Shown: positions 7,935 through 16,293 of the stretch, piece after piece
How positions within the stretch are numbered: the stretch's first letter is position 1
Layout: the number at the start of each line of letters is the position of its first letter
Assembly: GCA_009694955.1 (NCBI GenBank)
Contig: SIBZ01000005.1
Span: 1-36,294, forward strand
Length of the DNA: 36,294 nt
Reading direction: 5' to 3'
From: Candidatus Tayloriibacteriota bacterium
GTDB lineage: Bacteria > Patescibacteriota > Minisyncoccia > Phycocordibacterales > UBA10002
Position numbers and translations under genes: made by a program
Notes under the pieces: model-generated
Database searches by the model: none
Seen by the model: only the letters and a program-made list of their open reading frames with translations
Told to the model about the DNA's origin: nothing

Positions 7935-9395
7935 GTGAAAAAAAAGTTGTATTTATCATTGGGATTACTCCTTATTATTCTCCTATACGCAGGTTCTTTT
8001 GTTTTTTCATACAGCCGCATTTTGAAAAGCAGCGATCCCCTTCTTATTACAGACGTTGCTCGCCTTGTTCCTCTGAAAGTCCACCGAGTAGATACGTTAG
8101 ACAATGTTGAAGATTTGAAAAAAGTTCTTGTCGAAGCAAGAGAGAAAAAGTTAAAAGTTTCCATTTCCGGTAGCAAACATAGCCAAGGTGGTCATACTTA
8201 CTACCAAGACGCGATAGTTTTGGATATGTCCTCTTTTAATAAAATTCTTGACCTTGATATTGAAAATAAAATTATCCGAGTCCAAAGCGGTGCAAAATGG
8301 AAAGATGTTCAAAAATATATAAATCCTTACAAACTTGCCGTGAAAGTAATGCAGTCGTCATATGTTTTTACAATCGGCGGCACATTAAGCGCAAACGCTC
8401 ATGGTAGAGACTTAGATCGGTCTTCCGTAGTAGAAACCGTAAGATCATTTAGGCTCCTTAACGCCAATGGAGAAATTTTGAATGTTAGTCGAACAGAAAA
8501 TCCAGAATTGTTTAAGTTGGTTATTGGGGGTTACGGACTTTTCGGTGTAATTCTTGATGTTGACATTGAACTTACAGATAACGAAATCTACGAGCAAAAA
8601 TCGGTCGTAATGGACTATAAAGACCTTCCTGAATACTTTCAGAAAAATATTAAGGGTAATCCCGAGGAGGAAATGATGTTAGTAAGACCATCAATTACAA
8701 CTGATACATTTTTACGAGAGCTAGTGGTAGCTACATGGAATAAGACTGACAAAACTAAAGAAGGCATTTATGATCTTACTGAAGAAGAAAATGTGATGCG
8801 CGACAAATTTATTTTCGGTCTATCGCGTAAGTATACTTGGGCAAAAAATTGGAGGTGGGATTTACAAAAGAAAATTGAAACTGGTGTCGGAGAAGCGAGG
8901 ATTATGTCCAGAACTAATGCCATGCGCCCGCCACTTGCTCCCTTAGAATTGCTCGACTATTACTCTTCGGGTGACACAGATATACTTCAGGAGTATTTTA
9001 TCCCAGTCAAAAATTTCGTACCGTTTATGGATGAATTTCGAGATATCCTTTTGAAAGATAAGGTGAATACTATTAGCTTTACTATTCGCTATGTAAAAGC
9101 GAATAATGAGACCTACATGGCGTACGCTCCAACGGAGGATGCTTTTGCCATAATTTATATGAGCAATGTTGCTTTATCAAAAAAAGCTCAAGAAAAGATT
9201 GAACAGACAACTCAAAAAATTGTGGATACGGCGATAAATAATTCGGGCACCTATTATTTAACCTATCAGCTATATCCAACAAAAGAACAAATGAGAAAAG
9301 CATATCTGAACACAGATGTATTCTTTGCGAAAAAACTTCAATACGATCCAAGCGAAATGTTTGTGAACAAATTTTATGAAAAATATGCAAAATAA
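7935..9395 (+). CDS. FAD-binding (PCMH/FAD_binding_4-type) oxidoreductase with N-terminal TM anchor
   Basis: VSISGSKHSQGGHTYYQDAIVLDMSSFNKI...VQSGAKWKDVQKY...TIGGTLSANAHGRDLDRSS...VIGGYGLFGVILDVDIEL; start codon is GTG. Confidence 0.88.
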   Translation: MKKKLYLSLGLLLIILLYAGSFVFSYSRILKSSDPLLITDVARLVPLKVHRVDTLDNVEDLKKVLVEAREKKLKVSISGSKHSQGGHTYYQDAIVLDMSSFNKILDLDIENKIIRVQSGAKWKDVQKYINPYKLAVKVMQSSYVFTIGGTLSANAHGRDLDRSSVVETVRSFRLLNANGEILNVSRTENPELFKLVIGGYGLFGVILDVDIELTDNEIYEQKSVVMDYKDLPEYFQKNIKGNPEEEMMLVRPSITTDTFLRELVVATWNKTDKTKEGIYDLTEEENVMRDKFIFGLSRKYTWAKNWRWDLQKKIETGVGEARIMSRTNAMRPPLAPLELLDYYSSGDTDILQEYFIPVKNFVPFMDEFRDILLKDKVNTISFTIRYVKANNETYMAYAPTEDAFAIIYMSNVALSKKAQEKIEQTTQKIVDTAINNSGTYYLTYQLYPTKEQMRKAYLNTDVFFAKKLQYDPSEMFVNKFYEKYAK

Positions 9396-10302
9396 GAAGA
9401 GTATCCGTAAAAGAATTTTGTACGCTTTTCTCACTTTAATTATTTTGACATTGGGCTATTTTTCTCTTTATGAACCGAATTATGGCGGCCTGATTAAAAA
9501 ACAAGATAAGGTTCTCGTATTCGCTCATAGAGGTTTTGGTAATCTCGCGCCAGATAATAGTTTAGTAGCGGCTAAACTTGCCATGCAAAGTAATATGGAT
9601 GGTGTTGATGTTGATGGACAATTTAGTGCTGATAACGAAGTAGTCGTTTTTCACGATTTGAGTGTTGATCGACTTACAAATGGGACTGGAAAAGTAAGTA
9701 GCAAAACTATTGCTGAATTATTAAAATTAGATTTAGCAACAAAATACGGCAAGGGTTTTGAAAACGCTTACGTCGCGACCCTCGATGATTTTGCACGGGA
9801 AATAACTCCGAGTGGGATTCTGATGGTGGAGTTAAAAGTGCCAAGTAGTAAAGATACAGGGATAGAGAAACGCGCGGCAGAAATTATAAAAAAATACAAC
9901 GCATATGAAAATGTATATTTAAGCTCTTTCAACCCACTAGTTCTCTACCGTCTCAAAAAAATTGACCCTCGAATCCGAACCGTCTTTATTTTTATGGATA
10001 CCAATTGGAATCCTGAACTTATAGCTGAAATTAAAAAAGAAGATTTAGTTAACCTGCCGTGGTTTTTGCGTAACGAAACTATTAGGCGAGTAATTAGAAA
10101 TATTGTTAAACCTGATGCGTTGAGCGTGAACAATGAGGTAGACGAAGAGACCATTGATGCTCTCATTAAGAAGGGATACCCTATTTTCCTTTGGACGATT
10201 GATGAGGAAAGCCGTTTAGAGTGGGCGTTGAACAAAAAACCTTATGGGATAATTTCCGATGAACCAATAATCACTAAAAAATTACGCGATGGAAAAGAAT
10301 AA
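9376..10302 (+). CDS. Glycerophosphodiester phosphodiesterase family protein, membrane-anchored
   Basis: FAHRGFGNLAPDNSLVAAKLAM..DGVDVDGQFSADNEVVVFHDLSVDRLTNGTG = GDPD signature; overlaps the preceding CDS by 20 nt. Confidence 0.92.
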   Translation: MKNMQNKKSIRKRILYAFLTLIILTLGYFSLYEPNYGGLIKKQDKVLVFAHRGFGNLAPDNSLVAAKLAMQSNMDGVDVDGQFSADNEVVVFHDLSVDRLTNGTGKVSSKTIAELLKLDLATKYGKGFENAYVATLDDFAREITPSGILMVELKVPSSKDTGIEKRAAEIIKKYNAYENVYLSSFNPLVLYRLKKIDPRIRTVFIFMDTNWNPELIAEIKKEDLVNLPWFLRNETIRRVIRNIVKPDALSVNNEVDEETIDALIKKGYPIFLWTIDEESRLEWALNKKPYGIISDEPIITKKLRDGKE

Positions 10303-10855
10303 TGGTTTGCAAATGCGATGGCTTCTTATCTCGCAGAATTTAATTCTGTTTGGTTCGAGTATGGTTTTTCCATTCTATGTGATTTTCATTAAAGAAGTTG
10401 GCGCAAGTTTCGCCCAGTTTGGTTTTTCTTATGCACTTTTTACGATTAGCTCCGCACTTATGCATAACTTTGCTGGACGCCTGACTGATCGTTTTGGGAA
10501 ATCACTTTTTCTTGCCATAAGCAGCTGGGGAACAGCTTTTGCTTTAGTATTTTTTCCGGCAGTAACAACAATTTATCAAATATATATCCTTCAAATCATT
10601 ATGGGGATTTTTGGTGCATTCCAAAAAACAGCAGAAAAAACACTTATCGCCGATATAACTGATTACAAAGGACGAGGAAAACAAATTGGTTGCTATCATG
10701 CATGGACAACATTGTTTTCTGGACTTGCGGTTATTGTAGCTGGATATGCGATTGATCTATTCACGCTCGATATAATCTTTTACGCTGGTTCATTATCTAT
10801 GTTTGTAAGTGGTTTTTTCGCGCTTAAAATCAATGACAAAAAATATGGCCTTTGA
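10289..10855 (+). CDS. Half-size MFS-like transporter (188 aa)
   Basis: GRLTDRFGKS (MFS motif A) and about 6 hydrophobic segments; overlaps the upstream CDS by 14 nt. Confidence 0.8.
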   Translation: MEKNNGLQMRWLLISQNLILFGSSMVFPFYVIFIKEVGASFAQFGFSYALFTISSALMHNFAGRLTDRFGKSLFLAISSWGTAFALVFFPAVTTIYQIYILQIIMGIFGAFQKTAEKTLIADITDYKGRGKQIGCYHAWTTLFSGLAVIVAGYAIDLFTLDIIFYAGSLSMFVSGFFALKINDKKYGL

Positions 10856-11519
10856 TCTCTTTGGAATCCCCATACATGAATTTGACGTTGCGATAACCGA
10901 CATTTTGCTTTTTATTGAGACGATTTTATTTTCATATTTTTTGTATCGAAGCCAATCAACTCAAATTATACTACGCCGTCTCCTTGTCTTGATGTCTTTT
11001 TCCCTTGGAATGTCTTCCTTAACGGGAGCTTTATTCCATGCTTTCTTTCCCGCAAAAGCGACCACGGCAGAAGGTTTTGCTGTCTGGATGTTTGTTGTGA
11101 CTTCGATAGGGATTACCGCTTGTTTTGTGTGGTGTATAAATGCGCTGATACTCAAAGGGGTAAAGTTTTTCAAAACGATACTGCCATTTGTTGTACTGTA
11201 TATGGTCGCTTTTATATATGTTATATTTTTTATAAATTATCAGTTCAAGACAATTATTCTTTTTTATGCGCCGCCGATGATTGTTCTCGCATTGGTATCA
11301 TTGGTGAAATTTTTACGAGATCACAATCTTGCTTGGATCGGTGTGTTTACCGGCGTAATACTTTCATTTGTTGCTGCCACGATTCAATATTTACAGATTG
11401 GTATTCACCCTGTGTATTTTAATTTCAATGCTGTATACCATGTGATTCAAGGTATCTCACTCGCAATAATTTTCTTATCCTTCCGTTCAGTATTGAGAGA
11501 GACTTCTGGCATGAAATAA
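10845..11519 (+). CDS. Multi-TM membrane protein (about 7 TM), possibly CREST/ceramidase-like
   Basis: MAFDLFGIPIHEFDVAITDILLFIETILFSYFLY...; SSLTGALFHAF and NAVYHVIQG resemble polar motifs of the CREST superfamily (tentative); overlaps the upstream CDS by 11 nt. Confidence 0.7.
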   Translation: MAFDLFGIPIHEFDVAITDILLFIETILFSYFLYRSQSTQIILRRLLVLMSFSLGMSSLTGALFHAFFPAKATTAEGFAVWMFVVTSIGITACFVWCINALILKGVKFFKTILPFVVLYMVAFIYVIFFINYQFKTIILFYAPPMIVLALVSLVKFLRDHNLAWIGVFTGVILSFVAATIQYLQIGIHPVYFNFNAVYHVIQGISLAIIFLSFRSVLRETSGMK

Positions 11520-11683
11520 TCGCCAAAATCAGACCCCTCTCCGTTTGCCTGTACGACGGTAATCGTAATATGTCCCGTCTTACTGGTTTTTATGTCCCTC
11601 ACTGTGCCGGATTTGCCTGCATGCGTACCGTCAATAACTTTACATTGAGCACCATTTAGTTTATTTGATGCTTTGGTTATCAT
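11447..11683 (-). CDS. Small KOW-motif-like protein with a replaced C-terminus
   Basis: CKVIDGTHAGKSGTVRDIKTSKTGHITITVVQANGE is KOW-like; the last ~29 residues run antisense into the convergent CDS 10845-11519. Confidence 0.65.
   Translation of the reverse strand: MITKASNKLNGAQCKVIDGTHAGKSGTVRDIKTSKTGHITITVVQANGEGSDFGDYFMPEVSLNTERKDKKIIASEIP
11500..11532. repeat. Right copy of inverted repeat bounding the A+T-rich operon
   Basis: AGACTTCTGGCATGAAATAATCGCCAAAATCAG, reverse complement of 7878-7910 with 2 mismatches. Confidence 0.85.
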
Positions 11684-11693
11684 ATTTAATATG

Positions 11694-11699
11694 ATTATA
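11694..11699 (-). promoter_or_regulatory. Candidate -10 element (TATAAT) for the KOW-like gene
   Basis: Minus strand TATAAT, 10 nt upstream of ATG at 11683. Confidence 0.4.
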
Positions 11700-11840
11700 G
11701 CGCAGAACTCGGATCTGGGTTCGCCTCGGTTGCCGTGAGGGTGAAGAAATGAACAACGCTAATAAACCACAAATGATATAATGAAAATGTTCTTTTCGTA
11801 GTCTGAAAAGGCGAAGCAAAACCAAAAAATTCCTCTCCAT

Positions 11841-11872
11841 ACGGCGGGAATTGTGTGTAAACGGGATGGCGG
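11841..11872. repeat. Dispersed repeat A, copy 1
   Basis: ACGGCGGGAATTGTGTGTAAACGGGATGGCGG; 29/32 match to 14407-14438. Confidence 0.8.
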
Positions 11873-11904
11873 AGTCCGCATTGATAGTTTTAATGTATTG
11901 AAAA
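11872..11904. repeat. Direct repeat B, copy 1
   Basis: GAGTCCGCATTGATAGTTTTAATGTATTGAAAA, identical to 13266-13298. Confidence 0.9.
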
Positions 11905-11919
11905 TTTTGAGGAAAATTT

Positions 11920-13074
11920 ATGCAACCAAAAAATCCGGAAGAGAAAAAACCAACCACGGAAATACCGCAAAGCGAGGTAGTTTCTAGTCAGCCACTACAA
12001 GAAGGAGGCACAGATAACACAAAACCGATAGAAACTATCCAGAGGAAAATTGATGATCGAAAGCAGATTGTGAAAGTAAGAGAACATCTCGGTATAGAAA
12101 GTGAAGATACGAAAATTAAATCCTTTATAGGCGAATTGCCAAATAAAGAAGGATTTATTGATTTTAGTAAGTTACAAAGAGTTGGAGATGGTGGCACTCA
12201 TGATGTTTTTATTTATCCGCAAAATCCAACTTTTGTTATTAAGCTAAATCGAGGTGCCTTAGAAAAAGCACGCAGTATTGGACAAACTGAATTACCCCCC
12301 GAAGTGCGAACGAGGGCAGATGAATATGTGGAAGGCGAAAACAGTAAAAACGAACAATTATATAAACATTTTGGACAAGAACACTGTTTGCGTGAAAAAG
12401 TAATGGTACAAAAAATATGCGTTGAGCAAGAAGGCCTCTCGCAAAATATTGAGAGTGTAGTTTCGATACAAGAGGCGAGTGATATTTTTAAAGACCCTAA
12501 TAGAAAAGATTTTAGTGCTGGCTATACCGAGCAAGACCCGTCAGTTGAAGAAAATAAAGAAGTATATGACAAAATGAATAGAGCCCTTTTAGGGGGTGGC
12601 GAATTTGATGAAAAAGACTTTTTGAAATTTAACGAAAAAGCGAAACCAATTTTTGAGTTGGTGGATAAGGATAGAGAATTTGCAGATTGCGTGAGGGAAT
12701 TTTTATTGAGATTTAAGGAATACTTTGAAGTAACGGGTAAATTTATTGATCTAGCTGGTCAGGAAAATGTTCTATTTCTTCAATAAGCCGGGAAGTGGAC
12801 TTTTAAACTTGGTAGTGTTGTTAAGGGCGAAAATAAACAAGTAATGGAAGAAGCTCTTGGTGCACTGGAAGAAAATCCAGAAATGTTGAATCAAGACGAA
12901 AAAATGCGAAATCAGCTTATGAATCAATTGACCTTCATCAGATTATTAAATGCTGCTGGGCAAAAAGTTGGCATGGGAAAGATTGTCGATGTAACATTAA
13001 CAGAAAGACAATTTGAAAATTTGGATAAGGTAAAGTTTAAGAAAGAAGTTGGTACAGATAAAGCAGATCCGTAG
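11920..13074 (+). pseudogene. Protein-kinase-like gene interrupted by an in-frame TAA at 12784-12786
   Basis: QRVGDGGTHDVFIYPQNPTFVIKLNRG resembles a Gly-rich loop plus VAIK-like lysine; ...GQENVLFLQ* AGKWTFKLGSVVKGENKQVMEEALG continues in the same frame to 13074. Confidence 0.7.
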
Positions 13075-13265
13075 TCTTGAGATTTTGGCGACACATTCTA
13101 AAACAAAATTCATTTCTGAAAAGAGGGTTTCGAATCTCGCCCGCATTCTTCCCCTACCAAAAGTATTTTTCTACTGAAAAATCTTTCAGTTCTGCCTCGC
13201 ATCTTGCTCCGGCCTTGCGCTTGTGCACCACACAAGCTCACCCTCCTCCGGGCGGGAAATCTGCC

Positions 13266-13298
13266 GAGTCCGCATTGATAGTTTTAATGTATTGAAAA
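13266..13298. repeat. Direct repeat B, copy 2
   Basis: Identical 33 bp to 11872-11904. Confidence 0.9.
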
Positions 13299-13382
13299 GG
13301 GTAAGAAAGACCAATCATTGCGACAATTCAAAAATTGGCTAATGTGCTTCGGGTTTCTCCCGACAGCTTTTGAAATAATTTT

Positions 13383-14264
13383 ATGAAAAATAATCAAAAA
13401 GGTTTCATTGTCCTTTTGTTAATAGCCGTAATTGCAGTTCCTGCAATTATCTGGCTGGTCAGTTACAAAACACACCAGGCCAAGACTGTCACCACTAAAG
13501 TAGAAGTTGGTCTTCAGGCAAATACCACTTCTCGAAATGAAAATAACCCTATCACTATAAACGCACCCATTCCTGTAGTTAATCCGACTGTGGAAAGTGA
13601 CTCCGTCTCTATTAAAAATAATGAAGCGGCGGATGAAATCAGGGCGAGAAATTTTGAATTATTACAAGCACCATATCCAATTACTTTTGGAGAGGCTTTA
13701 GATATGGCAAATTATGTATCAAAGTTAACCAAAATCAGACCAGCTTTTTTGCTTGCGATATTTCAAGAAGAATTGGCACTAGAGAAATTTGATATGTGCT
13801 ATGTAACCAATCTTGAAACCGGTGATGGTATTAGGGTTACTGACAATCTAGTTAGACCAAAGACCATGCATCCAACCAGAGATGTTCCACCTTTTATTGA
13901 TATTATGAAGGAATTGGGAAGAGATCCTTTGAATACCCTAGTTACTTGTCCGATGAGTTTTGGGTGGGGAGGAGCAATGGGGCCAGCAGACTTTATTCCT
14001 TCCACATGGATATTGTATAAACAAAAAATAGAGAGTATCACCAAAAAACCTGCCGACCCTTGGAATAGCAGTGATGCTTTTCTTGCGGCGGGATTATTTT
14101 TATCGGACACGGGAGCAAAATCAAAGACGTATTCCGGAGAATGGAAGGCGGCAATGATATACTTCTCTGGTTCCGCAAGTTCTCCTCATCATTTTTATGC
14201 GGACGGTGCTCTTAAGATTGCCGAAAAAATTCAAAAAGATATAGTAGTAATTGAAGCTGAATAA
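13383..14264 (+). CDS. Membrane-anchored lytic transglycosylase-like protein
   Basis: RPAFLLAIFQEEL...GWGGAMGPADFIPSTWILY...DPWNSSDAFLAAGLFLSDTGA...EWKAAMIYFSGS; N-terminal TM. Confidence 0.85.
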   Translation: MKNNQKGFIVLLLIAVIAVPAIIWLVSYKTHQAKTVTTKVEVGLQANTTSRNENNPITINAPIPVVNPTVESDSVSIKNNEAADEIRARNFELLQAPYPITFGEALDMANYVSKLTKIRPAFLLAIFQEELALEKFDMCYVTNLETGDGIRVTDNLVRPKTMHPTRDVPPFIDIMKELGRDPLNTLVTCPMSFGWGGAMGPADFIPSTWILYKQKIESITKKPADPWNSSDAFLAAGLFLSDTGAKSKTYSGEWKAAMIYFSGSASSPHHFYADGALKIAEKIQKDIVVIEAE

Positions 14265-14406
14265 ATTTACCCAAGCATAAATTATCGTAAAGTAAGGGAT
14301 CAATCCCCGCTGTTTTATAGCACGTAGAGCGAGGGAAATGTGAATATCGGAATTTCCCCGTTTCCGAGCGAGGAGTTTATCTGTAATCATATACTATCTC
14401 CTCAAA

Positions 14407-14438
14407 ACGGCAGGAATTGTGCGTAAACGGGATGGTGG
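14407..14438. repeat. Dispersed repeat A, copy 2
   Basis: ACGGCAGGAATTGTGCGTAAACGGGATGGTGG, 29/32 to 11841-11872. Confidence 0.8.
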
Positions 14439-14477
14439 GAACAAAACTATACAGTCAGCGGAGATTTTTCTAAATAA

Positions 14478-14663
14478 GAACGACCAGGTATCTTATGTGG
14501 CGGAATACCAATTAGCACAACTTCGGAAATTAAATCAACTGCTACGGACAAAAGTCAAATAACAATTGAGTATAACTCCACATATAACGGCGCGGCTGGA
14601 TGGTCTGATCCTGTAAAAGTCACTTACAAAATTGAGAATGGAAAACTGGTAAAAGCCCAGTAA
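14478..14663 (+). pseudogene. Start-less C-terminal gene fragment
   Basis: Open frame ...GGIPISTTSEIKSTATDKSQITIEYNSTYNGAAGWSDPVKVTYKIENGKLVKAQ* without ATG. Confidence 0.5.
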
Positions 14664-14773
14664 TGAAGAATGTTAGGTATTCGTTTGGTGAATTCAGAAT
14701 TTAACGCCAAAGAAAAATTTAAAATTGTTAATATGCTATACTGTCGCCATTATTTAATTTTAGTGCTAGCTGT

Positions 14774-15319
14774 ATGCTTGAAGCGATGTACAAGAAATGT
14801 CCTCTTCACACCACGGACGCGGGACTGCTCGTCCTCCGAATCGGTGTCGGTCTCATTTTTATCGTGACGGGGTATATGAAGGTCTCTGACCTCGCGGGAA
14901 CCGTCGCGTTCTTTGGAACGCTAGGATTTGCTCCGTTTTGGGCGTACCTCGTTGCGTTCGTTGAACTTATCGGCGGAGTCATGGTGCTTCTCGGTGTCTA
15001 CACGCGCATTGCCAGCAAACTCCTCGCCATTATCATGATTGTGGCGGTCTATGTCATGAGGCATGACATGCAAACAGTTATGATGTCGTTCTCGGTTCTC
15101 TTCTCGACCTTAGCGCTCCATCTTGCGGGCGGCGGCAAGTACTCGCTTATGAAAGGTTGTTGTGGCGGCAAATGCGGCGGCTCCTGTGCTGAAGGTGGAA
15201 AGTCCTGCGGATGCAAAGGCGACTGCCAGTGCGGAAGCGGGACGTGTGAATCCAAGGAAGGTACCGACATGAAATGCGATGTCGGCGGAACCTGCGAAGC
15301 AACTCCCCACACACACTAA
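14774..15319 (+). CDS. DoxX family membrane protein with Cys-rich C-terminal tail
   Basis: GLLVLRIGVGLIFIVTGYMKV...FVELIGGVMVLLGVYTRIAS (DoxX) then KGCCGGKCGGSCAEGGKSCGCKGDCQCGSGTCESKEGTDMKCDVGGTCEATPHTH. Confidence 0.9.
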   Translation: MLEAMYKKCPLHTTDAGLLVLRIGVGLIFIVTGYMKVSDLAGTVAFFGTLGFAPFWAYLVAFVELIGGVMVLLGVYTRIASKLLAIIMIVAVYVMRHDMQTVMMSFSVLFSTLALHLAGGGKYSLMKGCCGGKCGGSCAEGGKSCGCKGDCQCGSGTCESKEGTDMKCDVGGTCEATPHTH

Positions 15320-15325
15320 CAAAAA

Positions 15326-15353
15326 ACAAAAAACGCCGAGAGGCGTTTTTTGT
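15326..15353. terminator. Bidirectional terminator
   Basis: ACAAAAAACGCC-GAGA-GGCGTTTTTTGT between convergent genes. Confidence 0.85.
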
Positions 15354-15589
15354 TATCTTACCCCTAATTTTGTCTTTACAAGTCGCATACTATCTTCAAG
15401 TTCAGTAATACGGTTATCATGCGCTCGGAGGAGAAGGTTTTCAATACGGTCAAGACGTTTATCAATACCATCAAATCGCTCATCAACGGCTTCAAACCGA
15501 GCATTCATCTCAGCTTTCTTCGCGGTCTCGTCAAAGCCCCTCTTCACCATTCCCGCAAGGTCATCAATTGTCATTGCCTTCTTTGCCAT
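15353..15589 (-). CDS. Small coiled-coil protein, hypothetical
   Basis: MAKKAMTIDDLAGMVKRGFDETAKKAEMNARFEAVDERFDGIDKRLDRIENLL, clear heptad-type pattern. Confidence 0.75.
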   Translation of the reverse strand: MAKKAMTIDDLAGMVKRGFDETAKKAEMNARFEAVDERFDGIDKRLDRIENLLLRAHDNRITELEDSMRLVKTKLGVR

Positions 15590-15690
15590 AAGGGAATTAT
15601 ATCACCGTGCCTTCGACACGCAAACGTGAGTTGAAGAAACGGGAGGAGGGAGTAGTATAGATATGTGAAAAAGAGGCTAAGGAATTGCAT

Positions 15691-16188
15691 ATGGCTTTCA
15701 TGTATAAAGAATATCAAGGCGACTACTCTGACCACTTTCAAGAAATGAAAGAGAAGATTTTGGCGTTATCCAGACGGAAACTTCAGATTGAGCATATCGG
15801 CAGTACGGCGGTGAAAGGTCTTGGTGGTAAAGGCATTATTGATATTTCTATTGGTATCAGGCACTGGAGTGAATCCAGTGATGTTTTGAAGATTCTAAAC
15901 AAATTAGGTTTCAAGCATTTTCACGATAAAGAAAACAATACAATTTTTGTAAGTACCAAAGCGAGATGCGAAGAGGGGGAGTACCATGTTCACATCAGTA
16001 GAATTGGAACAATGAGATATACCCATACGCTGGAGTTTCGGGATTTTCTTCGCGCCCATCCTGCGGAAGTTAAGAACTACCAACAAATAAAGAAGGGAAT
16101 TTTCAAAAAATGCAAAGGCGACCGTAAGCTCTATAAACAACTGAAAAACAACTATTTCATTAACCTCAAAAACTGTTTTTTGCCCTAG
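15691..16188 (+). CDS. GrpB/UPF0157 family protein
   Basis: IEHIGSTAVKGLGGKGIIDISIG...FRDFLRAHPAEVKNYQQIKK. Confidence 0.88.
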   Translation: MAFMYKEYQGDYSDHFQEMKEKILALSRRKLQIEHIGSTAVKGLGGKGIIDISIGIRHWSESSDVLKILNKLGFKHFHDKENNTIFVSTKARCEEGEYHVHISRIGTMRYTHTLEFRDFLRAHPAEVKNYQQIKKGIFKKCKGDRKLYKQLKNNYFINLKNCFLP

Positions 16189-16293
16189 TTGCTGACAAAA
16201 TTATTTGCTTATTCGCGAGAATAAGAAAATAGATATGGAATTAAAAGAGGGAAAAAGTTGAAGAAATAGAACAGGAGAGTAGTATAGTCCGTA

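Noticed and set aside
13123-13147. GAGGGTTTCGAATCTCGCCCGCA resembling a tRNA 3' end (possible att site)
   Set aside because: Similarity to the tRNA-Ser T-arm is imperfect and the acceptor does not match; too weak to call an attachment site.
13077-13295. 72-aa ORF after the kinase-like gene
   Set aside because: Atypical composition and spans direct repeat B; probably intergenic.
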